Assembly: GCA_030248295.1 (NCBI GenBank)
Contig: JASANH010000067.1
Coordinates: 1 to 64,000, forward strand
Reading direction: 5' to 3'
DNA length: 64,000 bases
Source: Mesodorylaimus sp. YZB2_4
Lineage: Eukaryota > Nematoda > Enoplea > Dorylaimida > Dorylaimidae
The stretch's first letter is position 1. Each line of letters starts with the position of its first letter. This document shows, one piece after another, positions 48,431-60,869 of the stretch. A model generated the notes under the pieces. That model worked only from the letters and a program-made list of their open reading frames with translations, did no database searches and had not been told where the DNA came from. A program made the translations under genes and the position numbers.

Positions 48431-50491
48431 TTAGTGACTATCACTGCGCGCCACAGGCAAAGTCAGAACTGTGGCAGTCGATTCTGTTTCGCTGACCCGA
48501 ATCCGACGTCCACTCTGGCATCGTGGCAGACTGTTACGCCTGGCTTCCTGATAACCCAATTTCATCTTATCACTGATATGAGCAATAATTATGGCCCATG
48601 CTTTGCGAGCTTCGTCGACTCGTCGATTCTTCTCGCCCCATTCCAATGTACAGTCGATGAAGGCTTCAGCGAAGATGGACCAAAAGTTGATATGGAATCC
48701 CAAATCGTGAAATACGGCGTGTTGACGACCAACTTCCATCAGCCTGGCTTCCACGGCGTCCAGGTTGTCCAAATTCCTCACCACATCGTCCAGAACAGCG
48801 GCTACTGCTTTGGCGTGCGATTTGCACATGATATCCACGTTGAAACATTGATTGCCGATATCCACAGTTCGGAACACCTCGCGCACATTCGGGTTCTTAA
48901 AGACGACCCGTTGGAAGATGTGATTGCCCAAAACGGTTGGACCCTTTGTCGCGTATAATTGCTGCCATAACTGACGAATAAGATTGATCTGGGCTGGTTT
49001 GAGCAGACTGATTATTGGAGCAATGTCCGACCGACTCAGTGATTTCTTGGCCACTGGCTTTGGTGATAGTCGTTGTTGTTGACCAGCGGGCGGGCCGAGC
49101 GACAAGGAGGTGACGGCGGCTGCTATGTCGTCCACTCGCGAGTCACCCGCCACGGCCGACACGGCCTCGCTGACACAACTCAAACTCGTGATCCCGCCAA
49201 TCGTCTTTCTTCTGATGCTGCTGCGTCGTTTCAGATGGCGAGCCTTGTTCGACTCCCGCAGTTGCACCTTGTGAATCAACACTGCCCTCTCGGAAGTCGG
49301 TGATGCCACTACTTCGTCAGCGAAACGGACTCCAAATGGACCGTTGCCTGAGCAAGACACGCCAGGACTGGCGCTACCACGACGGCGTTCCGATCTGGGG
49401 GTACCCCCGTGGCCGGGCGATCCAACGGCTGTCAGGCAAGACGAGGATGAGCTGGAGGAGACAGCGGGCGCAAACAGGGATTCGGTAGCGTGCTCAGGTT
49501 GGACAATGATGGTCGGCGGACAGCGATCCCAACGATCGTCGTCGAACGAGTCCTGATCGTTGCACCCGCCCACAATAATCAGGACTCTACTTTTCGAGGG
49601 TGCACTCGCATATGTGCTGTCCCTATCTCGGGCCGCGTTCAGCAACAGGGCGTCTTCTTCGTCGTCGGTGGAGGCTATTTGGATGAAGTTGTCTGCCAGC
49701 CTCGATCTCGAACCAAGTCCAGTTAGTGAAGGCACGGGACTCCTCTTCCTCGACGGGGGTGGTGTGGGGGGCTGCATAGCTCGAGAGTCTAGGGTCTCGT
49801 TGTCACGGAATACAATAACATCCTTCGTCGATGCCGATGCCTCGTTGCCTGTCCGCTCCGACGCTGTAGCCTGGTTCTGCGTGTTGAAGGAACCAGTGGA
49901 CGGCGATGGTGCGATCAAGGCCGCCTGTAATACTTCCATCGTTTGGTTCCTCCTTTCAGCTTCTTCAAAGAATTCATCAAATGAGGGTTCTTTTCCTAAT
50001 TGGGGAGCGGCTGGGGCCAATTTTTGTAACGCATCCAAGGCATTGGCCACTGCATCAGCGTTCACTGCACCAGCCGCAGCCCCAGCCACGTTCGACGCTC
50101 CAATGACGACATTGTTTACCATGCCCAGGGTCAAAGTCATGGATTCCGGAACAGTGGGGGAGCATCTCATACTGCGAGACCGTTTTACACTCGAAGTCCG
50201 TTTCACCGCTTTCGGGGTACCATTGGCGGCAGGACTGGCCTGGGCGAGACCAGAGCCATCACTTTCGGCAACATCATTCAGTCCATCGTCCAACATCTCG
50301 CTGTATCGAGCGGGCTTGAGAAAACTGGTCGTGCTGTTGGGTCGTCGTAATACTGGTTCAGACACGAGTGCAGGTGATGATTTGACTTTCTTCTCTTTGG
50401 TCGACCTTCTTTTTTCTTTCACAAAAGTCCAACCTTTGCCGAAGAATTCGGGCGCAGGACGACTGGCGAATCCGAATTGATGATTGCCCAT
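48431..50491 (-). CDS. Long intronless protein with C-terminal globin domain
   Basis: A single uninterrupted frame of 686 residues. The first ~480 residues are low-complexity and Ser/Pro-rich, with several basic RRxS-type sites and Ala-rich and acidic patches. The globin fold occupies about residues 490-645. Helix A is LKPAQINLIRQLWQQL; a CD-region Phe lies in REVF; the distal His is in KSHAKAV; the proximal His is in VGRQHAVF, followed by FHINFW in helix G. Heme-binding residues are thus present. The protein starts MGNHQF, so N-myristoylation at Gly2 is possible but the motif is not ideal. Short Ser/Thr-rich tail. Membrane-linked or neuronal signalling globins are known in invertebrates, but a specific role is not inferable. 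Absence of introns contrasts with most neighbouring genes. Confidence 0.85.
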   Translation of the reverse strand: MGNHQFGFASRPAPEFFGKGWTFVKEKRRSTKEKKVKSSPALVSEPVLRRPNSTTSFLKPARYSEMLDDGLNDVAESDGSGLAQASPAANGTPKAVKRTSSVKRSRSMRCSPTVPESMTLTLGMVNNVVIGASNVAGAAAGAVNADAVANALDALQKLAPAAPQLGKEPSFDEFFEEAERRNQTMEVLQAALIAPSPSTGSFNTQNQATASERTGNEASASTKDVIVFRDNETLDSRAMQPPTPPPSRKRSPVPSLTGLGSRSRLADNFIQIASTDDEEDALLLNAARDRDSTYASAPSKSRVLIIVGGCNDQDSFDDDRWDRCPPTIIVQPEHATESLFAPAVSSSSSSSCLTAVGSPGHGGTPRSERRRGSASPGVSCSGNGPFGVRFADEVVASPTSERAVLIHKVQLRESNKARHLKRRSSIRRKTIGGITSLSCVSEAVSAVAGDSRVDDIAAAVTSLSLGPPAGQQQRLSPKPVAKKSLSRSDIAPIISLLKPAQINLIRQLWQQLYATKGPTVLGNHIFQRVVFKNPNVREVFRTVDIGNQCFNVDIMCKSHAKAVAAVLDDVVRNLDNLDAVEARLMEVGRQHAVFHDLGFHINFWSIFAEAFIDCTLEWGEKNRRVDEARKAWAIIIAHISDKMKLGYQEARRNSLPRCQSGRRIRVSETESTATVLTLPVARSDSH

Positions 50492-51554
50492 TTTTTGTGG
50501 CCCACCTGCGCTCGATGAGCTCTCTGGTTTTTCTTGTCTTCAGTTTTCGATATCAATAAGGGAGCAGTGGCAGATTTCGAGGGCTACTCGACGCAATCTC
50601 CGCCTCGAGTCGAGCAAGCGAGCACTGGAGGCTGGCCTAGTTCTTGGCTGGCTGGCTCGCTTTTCATTTGCTAATAGTTTGAATAAACTTCAAGAGAAAA
50701 GGACGGCTGGCGGCGACAACCGGCTGCCAGCAGTTACAATTCTTTTCCACTCTATACCTGACCCAAACGAACAACTGCCGCCAGGACCCCGAAACAATGT
50801 GTTTTGCGTCAGCGAATTTCGCTCTCTCCCATTCTTGCAATGACATTTAGTCGAGGCAGCAATGCCCTCCCCAATATACTCTACTAGACGCCCAGGAGTC
50901 TTCGACAGTGTTCGAGGAGGAGCTGAGGCGTCAGGTGTCTTCACCTTTCCTTGTTCCCTCGCTGATCTCAACTTCCTTCCAGCTCAACCTAATTTCAACG
51001 CCTTCATGCCCCAACATAAAAACATCGGGTCACGTACACTCATCAGACTGGAGCACGTGAGACTGGGCCTCTTCGACATTCTTGTTGTCTCTGCTAATGA
51101 ATCTGATTTTCAACTACTCTCTCCTCTGGTGCATGCAAGGCCGCTGTTTTCTTTGCAATTTAACCGAGGACGTACATCTAACGATAAGCCCTCGGACTGG
51201 ACATGGACACATTGTAGCCCTGTCACAGATAGTGCAATAGGTGCAGTACCTTGGGTTGCGAGAAGTAGAGAGGGAATGACAGCTGGAAAAATAAACATCG
51301 GAAAGAAAAACATGAAGGATTGAAGAAAACAATATGCAAAAATCAAGTTTTACACGACACTGTTTGAGTAAAAATTTGAATTTCCGCCGATTTGAAGTAA
51401 GCAGCATTGTCTGCTGGAAGCGCGACATTGTAAAAATTACTGGATTCTGGATATTTAGTGAAGATATCAACGAATCAAATCAACAGAATCATCTTACGAG
51501 TCGACCTGACTAAGTAAATTGGTTCCAAACTAGTCAATAAATCCTTGCAAAGAC
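50492..51554. other. Divergent intergenic region, globin and NOA1-like genes
   Basis: The two flanking genes point away from each other, so this kilobase should hold both promoters. A 153-codon plus-strand frame at 50862-51323 has no recognisable domain and was not called. Confidence 0.5.
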
Positions 51555-54500
51555 ATGTTCAGTTTCAATTATCGCCTGCATTATTTCATTTTTTTGCGGA
51601 TTTCACAAAATTGGCACAAATGTCGATGGAAATCGGGCAAATCAAGTCGTCAAATGGTTAGCGAAGAGAAACACGTCTATCGAAGCCGCGACCTAAAAAA
51701 GGAAATCGAGCGGAGAATTCGGACTGCTCAAATGGATACGATGATTTTAAATGATTTGGGTGTTTTAAAAGAAGTTTCGAATCGTGAAGAACCCGACCAA
51801 ACTTCAGAATCCGTCGTCTCAACACAATACTTGGCTGCAAATCCGTCAAAATTTAGTGACCAATTGGCCAATATTAAAGCGACGGATATTCTAAACAAAC
51901 ATCGATCTGATAAGTCGTCTTTTTCGGGACGAGTAAAAAACACTTCGGAACATTTGCCTTTGGGAAAATTTACGAAAATTACATTTTCGAATGATTCTAG
52001 TTTGACGAACCAGAAAACCTTGGGCTCGGAGCTTGCATATGATCGTGGATTTCACGTGGAAGGTGATATGCTCAAGGACGAGTACGTGGCTGGCTCCGTT
52101 ATGGACTTGCCTTCCGAGAAGGAACTTGAGACGGATACTTTTTCGGACGTCATTTCCACTTCGCCTGGCTTCACTCGAACCGATCGGAAAGAGATGTTGG
52201 AAAAAGGTCCTTTTCGATTACGATTCGGCGCAGAGGATGCTGTGGAAGAAATCGATTTTACTTTACCAACGCAAAAAGGACCGGAAAACGAACGGAAACC
52301 ATATCGAAAATGGCATCGCGGGCCGTGGAAACGCGAGGACTCGTTTTATCTTACTGATACAATGTATTTGAAAAAGAAATCTAAAGTTTTGGACGATAGA
52401 GGCTTCGGTGAAGAAACGGAAGGCGAAGAATGGAAACAATATTATGGCACTCCTGATCGATCTGTCAAACCGGCCGAGGAGAAACCTGGTTGCGGGGGTT
52501 GCGGGGCCACATTTCATTGCCAGGATTCCAGTTTGCCGGGTTTTCTTCCCGCTGAGTTGTTTTTAGAGAAACAAGAACGGGACGATTTCAGCGGGACGAT
52601 ATGTCGACGATGTTACTTGGTCCAACGACATCAATTTTTGGTCAATGTCAGTGTGTCGCCAGTCGATTACGAACGAGTGCTCGGCCATTTGCGTACTGTA
52701 CAAGAGGCCCTGGTGCTGCTCATGGTCGACATGACAGACTTCCCTGCCTGCATATACCCCAGGCTACCCGATTTGATCGGACACGGCAAACCGTTGATCG
52801 TGGTGGGCAATAAGGTAAGTCCGCTCTCTCGATGTATCCCCACATACGTTCCCCGTCAGACCCCCAGTTTTTCGGCTGAGTCCGCCTGCATGCATGTTTT
52901 ACCCTCACCTCTAATATATACGTAGAAAACGATTGAATTATCGCGATCAGATGCCGTTACCCCATAATTTTTTAAAAAAGGAGTACAGATTTCCTAGTGA
53001 AAATTCAAATTTAAAACCCGTGGGAAAATGTTTATTTATTTATGCAAACTATCCCTGAAGCATGCGAGCCTTGCCCATACTGTATGTGTTCCTGTGTTGT
53101 GGAAACACAGGCGCATAGGATCTCGGGTTATGTCTTTACTCTGAAAAATCATCCAGTTTCTCACTGATGTCTCCATAAAACAGGAATACCCACCGCCAGT
53201 AACTTCTGTGTCCACAGATTCCAGCATACTTTTTTCAGGTCGATCTGTTGCCGCCGGATGCAGAGAAGGGTTATATCCGTCATTTCCAACGGTGCCTTCG
53301 TCGAACAATTGTGGAAATGGGTTTCGCTGAGAAAATGAATCTGCTGGACGTGGAATTGATCAGTGCGAAGACGGGATATGGGATCGAGAACCTAATCTCC
53401 TTAATCTTCAGCAAGTGGGCAAATCGAGGTGAGTGGCATGTGACATACGCAGCCAGAATGTCTTGGGTTCGTGGGGGCCTGGGAGCGTCACCCGTCGGGG
53501 TGATTTTTCAGCCATGGACTAGGTCGGAAGACTTGGTTGGATGCCCTGGGTTTTTGGGGTGCAAAAGCTCAACCGGTCACTCCCTCCAGTAATATGGACC
53601 CGGACGTATTACAGGACAGCCCTTCCCAAAATTTGGCGACCCTCTCGTTCCCTAAGTTCGCATTGATTTCAGGTGATATTTACCTCATCGGCTGCACGAA
53701 CACTGGCAAATCGACCTTGTTCAACGCTTTGTTGCAATCTGATTTGTGCAAAATCAGAGCCGTAGATTTGTTGGAACGAGCGACAACGTCTGTGTGGCCT
53801 GGTGAGATTATTCGAAATACTTGGCTATGTTTCGAGTTTCTGAACTTGTCTTGTCGCAGGTACCACTCTGAATTTATTGAAATTCCCCGTCATGAATCCA
53901 ACGCGATATCGGCTGATTGAGCGAACGAGACGACTGCGTCAGCTGCGACAGATCGCCGATGCCGAGGAGCAACATCGGCGTGTGTTGTTGGAGGAAACTG
54001 GCGATAGCAAGTACATGGTACTTCAAGGTAAGTTTTACGTGCATGTGGAATTCTATCGGTTATTCTTGAATACGGGGTTAGGAAGGAACGAAATTATGCA
54101 CAAAATGTCAATGAAAATATCGATGACGTCACGGACCGTATCGATTGATTGATCATCACTTCTTGAAAATCTTATCCAACGCTTTTTCGGCTTCCTTGAA
54201 GATTTCGTCGACGGAACCCTCGGCTTTGATCTGGAATGGGAGAGAGAACTCGTAGAGGATTTCTGGGATAATGAAGGACTCACGTGAACGAGCTTGTTCT
54301 TCTTCTTGTAGTATTCGATTACGGGCTGTGTTTGCTTTCGGAACGTCTCCAATCGCTTTTTGATCGTGTCGATATTGTCGTCGACACGACCGCTGGTGGC
54401 GCCCCGACCCAGCAGGCGTTTCGTCATGGTCTCCTCCGACACGTCGAAGAAGATCACCAGCGAGGATTCCATGATCTAATAAACGGAAGGTTGATAGAAA

Positions 54501-56737
54501 TCGTGCGTTGCTAATTGGAGACACTTTACTGACTTCTCTCTCGAACTGCTCGCCTTGCTTGACTTCCCTGGGATATCCATCGATGAGGAACCCTTTGCTT
54601 CCCTTGACCACCTCCTGCAGCATCGCCTCTTTGATCAAGTCCAGAACCACTTCCTAGATAGAAAGTGGAGTAGTAAAGAGGTTACGACAGAGTCAAAATG
54701 GACTTACCAGGGGCACCAACTCTCCGGACTCCATGGTTTTCTTCAACTGATCACCGCGTGGACTGCCAGACGACACTTCGGCTCGTAGGAGATCACCAGA
54801 ACTCAAGTGCGACAGCTTGTATTTGGCCACCATTTTGGCGCACTGAGTGCCCTTTCCCGATCCCGGTCCTCCTGAAAAGTAATCTTATTCTGTGATTCGA
54901 GACTGGAACCACAAGTGGACGTGCCAACGATGAAAATAATTGGCGCTTTCGCCGCTTTCAATGGGGTCAGGTCGATTTTCTTCCTTTCGATACCAGTCTG
55001 AAAGAGAAGCTGGGTGCCTGCGGATGTAGCGGAGGGAGAAGATTGCGCACCATGTTTGTCTTGGATTTGGTTCAACGCGGGCCGAAAGTATGCCGATGAC
55101 AGAAAAATGAGGCAAAATGATTGACGGCGCTAGTTGACCCGCCGCACATGAACTGAACAGACGCACACAATGAAACTGCTGTAATGTGGTGGCAGGTGCG
55201 GGGGTAGTGTAAAGTGAATCTCGCCTGGCACTGCACCATGCATGGTCCCGGACAGAGCATGGACTTGAAGCAAGTAGCCCAGGCCTATGTCGCTCGTTGT
55301 ATTTCTCTACATGCTAAGGATATATCAAAGCAATGTGCTGGGATGGGGTGACAGCCGGATGTGTGTAAAGTAGCAGTTTCCAAAAATTTGAAGGGCAGAT
55401 GGAAACATCTTTTCAGGCCTTGTTGGGCGAACGGAAGAATTTGATGAGGAGGAACCGGAGGCAGCACCCGAAGAACAAAATAGCAGATTGGCGTCAAAGA
55501 TTATTGAACGACGGAGGAAGGTGAGATTGGACGAAGGTGATTTTGCCATTGGGCGTTGGTGCTTCGACACACCTGGGACGGTGCATCACGAGCAGGTGAA
55601 CATTCTGTGTTACTAGGCTGGTGAGTGCCTGTGTCTCATGTGTGCCGTTCGCTTCAGCTAATAAACTACATGACCTTGGACGAACTGATCAAGACCGTAC
55701 CGAGGTCCATGCTGCGACCGCGGACGTTCGTTCTGGGGCGACGTGAGACAATGTTCATCGGCGGGCTGGTGCGTATAGACTTCTTGCTGGGGCCGAGGGG
55801 AACCATGCTGACCGTGTTCGCCAGCGACTCATTGCCCATTTATGTGGAGGAGACGGCGAGGGCGGATGAACTGTATAACAAGTACATCGGAACAGCGGCG
55901 TTGGCGGTGAGTGCGAGACTCGGGTGCGGGTGGGTCTGCAATGTGTGATTACCTCGATTCTGATCGTGAGTATGAAAAGTTTGGCCTTCGGGGTAGGTAG
56001 TGTGTTTTGGAGTGGTCTAGGGATCGACCAGTTTCGAGATAGTTCTTTTAGACCTCAGCTCATGTATGAGCAAGTTCCTGATGCTGGGTGGGTGTAATTA
56101 GGATAGTGCATTTTCCCGCCTTTTTAAATTTGAATTTCTAATGAATTTCTTGGCGCCTTTTATAAAAAGGGTTCCCCCTTGTTAGCTAACGGCACCTGAT
56201 ATTCATAATGCACTCTAAATTCGTCATCTTATCTTTGGCTATAGCACGTACTGTGTGCACAGGGGCCTTTGGAATTGTAACTTTTCAGCCAGCCAGCAGC
56301 CGTAAATTCCCCAGGTCCATACGTGACCTACGTACTCAGGACATCTCTAATTGTCCACCGATGAGCTGTTGGAGGCAGCTGCACGTACAGGATGTGCTTT
56401 CCGCGATTCCTCAAATGGTTCTATGTTTAAGGTACCCTATGGCGACAAGGAGCGCGTAGCAGCTTTTCCACCGTTGAAGCGACAAGTCGTGCAATTGATG
56501 GGCAATGGACTGAAGGAATCGTGTGCCGACGTGACTTTGTCATCGGCAGGGTGGGCTGCAGTGACGGCGAGTTTTGAGCAGGAAGTGCATCTGGGTGTGT
56601 GGACACCCGGCGGAGTGGGCATATTTGTTCGCAAACCGTCCTTACTTCCGTTCATTGTGAACAACAGGGGAATGCGTGTTCCAAATACAAATGAGTTCCA
56701 GCACGAGCCTATGATATTTTCTGGTGGAGAAGAATAA
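51555..56737 (+). CDS. NOA1: Circularly permuted GTPase of the NOA1/YqeH family
   Basis: Seven exons join in frame into 826 residues: 51555-52814, 53239-53428, 53673-53801, 53860-54027, 55417-55595, 55658-55906 and 56432-56737. The long first exon ends with a treble-clef-type [10 protein letters not shown] and PGFLP, then CRRC. The GTPase motifs come in permuted order: VGNKVDLLP (G4), ISAKTG (G5), GCTNTGKST (G1) and DTPGT (G3). This is diagnostic of YqeH/NOA1. These proteins act in mitochondrial ribosome biogenesis, and the N terminus is basic and suited to import. The first ~250 residues are poorly conserved. The last exon begins after an AAG acceptor without a strong pyrimidine tract, chosen because only it keeps frame. 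Intron 4 (54028-55416) contains the whole adenylate kinase gene on the other strand. Confidence 0.92.
53480..53625 (+). repeat. Dispersed repeat in NOA1-like gene intron 2
   Basis: Diverged direct copy of 14369-14520, starting GCGTCACCCG and ending near GACGTATTAC. Both copies sit in introns of unrelated genes. Confidence 0.65.
54156..55075 (-). CDS. AK1: Adenylate kinase 1-type enzyme, nested in NOA1 intron
   Basis: Five exons join in frame into 233 residues: 54925-55075, 54708-54871, 54534-54653, 54284-54475 and 54156-54230. The P-loop [10 protein letters not shown], the NMP-binding [29 protein letters not shown], the short LID with [12 protein letters not shown], and IKKRLETF all match short-type (cytosolic AK1) kinases. 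It converts ATP plus AMP to two ADP. The first ~40 residues extend beyond typical AK1. An acceptor-like TTTCAG before T-G-I-E-R suggests the true first exon could differ, so the N terminus is uncertain. The first intron has a GC donor (54872-54924). The gene lies wholly inside intron 4 of the NOA1-like gene, antisense to it. Confidence 0.92.
55907..56431 (+). other. Last intron of the NOA1-like gene
   Basis: A 525-nt intron, long for this locus. It contains no repeat or exon that I can recognise. Confidence 0.5.
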
Positions 56738-57290
56738 ACTATTTGGTGTGTGTTTGGCTTATTTGTCTGAAGGGGTGTGCACTGATTAGACACTGCGAGT
56801 GATGTGTTTTCTTGCTCATGCACGACTCATTTAAAATTGGCATGAAATGTTTTACACGCTCAAGTGACGTAAAGTTTTGGCTTTCATTCTGCATTCCAAT
56901 CAGAAGGTATCATCCGAGCAAGAAACCTCGTATCTGACGTAGAACTCGGGTGACGCTTCGTCTGCTCATCATTGGAGGCAGAATCTTTGGGAGAGTGGGT
57001 TGGTTAGCTTAGCTTATGCGCGATACACATTGACGTCAGTGGAGGGGTGTCGGCTGTCTCCGTGCGATCTCTGGTGTCCCGATGGAGTGAGTCAGGGGCC
57101 TAGCATTGGTTCAAGAGTCATGTGGCGCCATTTTTTAGGGGTACAACGATGGGTTTTAAAATTAGAAGCATCCCTCGGCGTGGGCTGGTTTACGTTGGTC
57201 GGCGATGAGTCGTTTGGTGTTGAGGCTTTGCAACGAACGGTTACTGCAGAATCGAGATAAACAGCCCCGCTTCGAGAACGTTCCCATTCA

Positions 57291-57298
57291 CTATATAA
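57291..57298 (+). promoter_or_regulatory. Possible TATA box of the CH-domain gene
   Basis: CTATATAA lies about 195 bases upstream of the start codon. The leader would be long unless it is spliced. Confidence 0.35.
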
Positions 57299-57489
57299 CT
57301 GCAACGGGTCTCCCGAACGACAAGCCTGAGCGCCTGTTCGCAGCTGTTCCGCATCGGCATTCCCGACCAGAAGACGTTACTCTGCAGTTGGAGGTCGACT
57401 TTCGGAAACGTTCCCAGTCGAGAAGTGTGTTGTGGAGGAAAAGCTCATTTTGACTTTGCTTGCTATTCCCATATTCAAGGATAAGGACG

Positions 57490-58306
57490 ATGGCTTCGAG
57501 GACTACTGCCGGTGGCTTGGGATTTGCCGTTATGGCTAAGGTACTGTGTTTTGCATGCGGGCAAGGAAGCTGGGACTGCGACTTGCACATCATGAGTGCT
57601 GTGCAGGATACACAAGCAATTGTGTGCTCTTTCAGCAAGCTGGGAAGTTCAACGAAGATGAAGCCCACGAGATTTTGGAATGGATCAAGAAAGTTTCGGG
57701 AGAAAATATCAACACGAGCGGAAACCGAGACAACTTTTACAATTTGTTGAAAGATGGAACCTTGCTTTGCAAGTAAGCCTCGAGCTGCTTCTGGGCCAGC
57801 TAAACTGCTTACACCAGGCCAGGGTTGCTTTCTCCCTCCCCCACCCCCCCCCCCCCCCCCCATGGCACGTGCGTCCTACGCAGCATTGCGTTTCAGGTTC
57901 GCAAACGGCATTAAAGCAGGGTCGATCAAGAAAATCCAGAAGCCCATTTCCAACTTTGCCTGCATGGAGAACATCAACGCGTTCACGAGTGCTGCCAAAG
58001 GAATGGGCGTTCCGACTGAGGAGTTGTTCCAAAGCGTTGATCTGTTCGAATGCCGCGATTTGTTCGCTGTCTGCATGTGCCTACTCTCGTTGGGACGTCG
58101 GGTAAGAGCGCACTGTGATGTGCATATAGGATGCAGTACAGTACTCGCAGCACATCCCGCTTCACTTTCTGTTCCTCTATAATTTCTATGATTTCATTTC
58201 TCTCTTGTTTTCATTTTTAACTTGGTGTTCTTGGGCGTATTTTCAGGCCAAAATTCAAGGTTTGGATTGTGGTCAGCCTCGTGCCATTCCCAAGGATCGC
58301 ATTTAA
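57490..58306 (+). CDS. Short calponin-homology protein (transgelin/Mp20-like)
   Basis: Four exons join in frame into 150 residues: 57490-57540, 57636-57772, 57897-58101 and 58247-58306. After a short [17 protein letters not shown] leader, one CH domain fills the protein. It has a helix with [43 protein letters not shown] and [20 protein letters not shown]. These blocks are typical of calponin, transgelin and muscle protein 20, which bind actin in muscle or cytoskeleton. The C-terminal calponin repeat is absent and the tail is short. Introns are about 95-145 nt; the second holds an 18-C run just before its acceptor. The start Met gives a leader like that of the family. Confidence 0.9.
57844..57861. 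repeat. Poly-C tract (18 C) in CH-gene intron 2
   Basis: An uninterrupted C run lies about 35 bases before the splice acceptor and may act as part of the pyrimidine tract. Confidence 0.9.
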
Positions 58307-59025
58307 GCCTAACTTGTGTTCATTGATCTGATCGAAGGCGGCGTACCGTGGTCACTCGATATGCATTATCCTTCTCAGCATTTTGAGCTCCAGTTTTGGT
58401 TTTGTAGTTGTCATTAGTCAGTAGTCCTTTTTATGTACAGTTTGCTAACTCTCACTCCGGCTTCTTTCTTTCTTGGTTTTCAGTAATGACGCGAAAAGAT
58501 GACCTTTGATAGTGTACTTCTGCGAGCATGACTGAAGCAGTTGTGCATCCGTACATTATTGCACCCACAAAATACGGTTATGCTATTCATGAGACACAGT
58601 GTGTCTAACCCAAATACACAGTGCTCCAACACTCACAAGTCAGTCAGGTATTCAGATCAGATGTGATTTTGATGCTGATCCTAACTGATCTGTTATTTTC
58701 AGGTGGGCGACATCGGCAGCAAAAGTTTTACCTATAAAATACCGCAAGCGTGAAGAAATTCAGCCTGCGAAGCGTGCCAGGCTTCGAAGTACTTGTGCTT
58801 TCACACCTTTTTTAAAGTTCATAAGTGTTATAAGGATACGTAACGTAGAATATGCGTCATCACGTCAGTGGTGATAATAATGGAAGGGTAGACGTCAGCT
58901 AACTCCAATACTGTGTAAGTATTAAAAAGAAATTAGATTGGTGGTTGTGGTGGGGCGAGACAGGTTCCGTAACATGTCACATTGCACATCGGTACTGCAT
59001 TTTGGGTGGTGCGGAGCCGCGGTGG

Positions 59026-59105
59026 CTCACAGTTAGTTGGTTAGAGGCGCTGGTTCCGCATTGCTTGGGCCAGCAAACCTGACTGGGAAGCCGCAGTTCT
59101 GTGTA
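59026..59105 (+). repeat. tRNA-like segment, probable SINE head
   Basis: GCGGTGGCTCA then GTTGGTTAGAGGCGCTGG resembles the 5' half of a tRNA (A box), with a small insertion. The B box is degenerate. Other repeat fragments follow directly, which fits a SINE. Confidence 0.4.
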
Positions 59106-59559
59106 TCGCTGAGGACGGCAGTTCATTACGTCCGTTCTCAGAGTGGGAGCCGGTCTTCGATGGCGATTTAGGGAAGTCCGTCGCTAGCCTTGCTGGCTCT
59201 GGGCGACTGTATGGTACTGGTAAGTGGCGGACGCCGAACGAGTAGAGAATCGGGAAACTGGTTCCCGAACACCAGTCGAAAAGGTCCCTCCCTTCTCGCC
59301 AAGTATCGTCCTAGGACGATGGTACTGGCACAGGATGCCCTCGTGTAAAGGTGCTCCTAGTGGAGATCAGCAGAGGGACGCTGCTGTGAGAGCTGGCCCC
59401 GCTTATCATATCATGATTGCTGGCTGGGTGGTGACCTACAGACCTAACCACACCACACTCAATGAAGCTTATCAAACGTGCGTTGCTGATAAGGAGGATC
59501 GGTACTGACGCCGCGCGCCCAGAATTCGTGCTATTTGTAACCCTCTACCGGCAGGCCAT

Positions 59560-59710
59560 GGCGAGTGGGTGAGAGTAATCGATGTTTCAAGGGCAGGTAC
59601 AGTCGCGAGACTTGCCTCCAGAGACTGCGTGAGACCTCCAATCGGAGTTTTTGTCCCGCTAATTTCGGTCGGCCACACTCTCTCCTACGCCTGCCGGCAT
59701 GGTTGCACAT
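59560..59710 (-). repeat. Dispersed repeat, reverse copy of 14040-14150
   Basis: On the minus strand it shares GGCAGGCG-AGGAG, CGGGACAAAAACTCCGA and GGCAAGT with the aminopeptidase intron copy. Confidence 0.65.
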
Positions 59711-60869
59711 TGGCGAATGATCACCAAGTGTCGCAACGGAGCGCGATGGATTCAAGGCTCACATTACAGCCCAGGAGAAGCATCGTCGATCTGTGACTTT
59801 ACAATGTGATTCTTTTCTCCTTCTATGCCTAGTTCGCTTCCCAGTGACTCACTCTTCGTTTCTGTCCCTGACCTGAGTGGTCGTCTGCTTACCTTTGTCC
59901 GTAAAAGACAGTGTAACGAAGCTTCTCTGTACTCGGTCTCTCATCGGCGGCCGACCAGAGCAGTCGGTTCGATCATTCTCTCTGCCGCTATACGTTTCCA
60001 CAACGCTTATCTCGCTACGCATAGAAATGGAAGAGGGGGATCAAAAACCAAATGCGACCACAAGATACGAATCTATTCGACTTGACGTGGAAGGCACCAA
60101 ATGCACAAGTGAAAAACACTCCCAAAGAACCCTCCTTTATACACTTCCTAAAGTACGTGCCTTGTAAAGAAAGCCAGTCACAAGTAAACAGACACTAGGA
60201 ACTCCACCAATCAGCGATCACGAAAACCACTCAAATGCATACGAATATGTCCAGGCAGGCGAAGAGACACCATTCCAATTCGTGATGTGCAAGGCCTAGC
60301 CTAAATCCCAATGAATTGGAGATATGATAATGAGTCTGATCTATGCCCAATTTGCTTTCCTTGAGTACTCCGGCATGGTCTAACCGTCAGGAGGGAAACT
60401 CGAATATGGAAGTGGCCTTGTCACACCAGCTATAGGCAAAAACGGGTTGGAATCCCCGTGGGGAACTAAGGCGCAACGGGGCCAAACCTACAAAAATTTA
60501 GAATAAGAATTTCGGTTGCGCAATAGTTCTGCGCTTGCTTGGTGCGAGCGGCTGGACTGCTCTAGGGTTAACTCCCGCGACGGATCGGCTTGTAAGCCTT
60601 GAACACTTTCTGACCCTGCACACGCCAGGCAGTGGTTCATCTACTATCGTCGAAGTGCTCTCATGAGAGGGAGACGGAAGGCAAACGAGTAGACGGGCCC
60701 AGCTGTCAAGCATCAACAGGGTTCACAGCCCATCCACCATTGTATGACGAAGACGGTATCCATTATGCGGAGATGCTCCTAGTGGTGACAGAGAGGAAAG
60801 TCACCGTGTGGTCTATCCCCATACACACATCCTCCTAAACAAGGCGACTGCTGGCTAAGCTACTGGCAA

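Noticed and set aside
50862-51323. 153-codon frame in the divergent promoter region
   Set aside because: No domain, and it overlaps the expected promoters of two clear genes.
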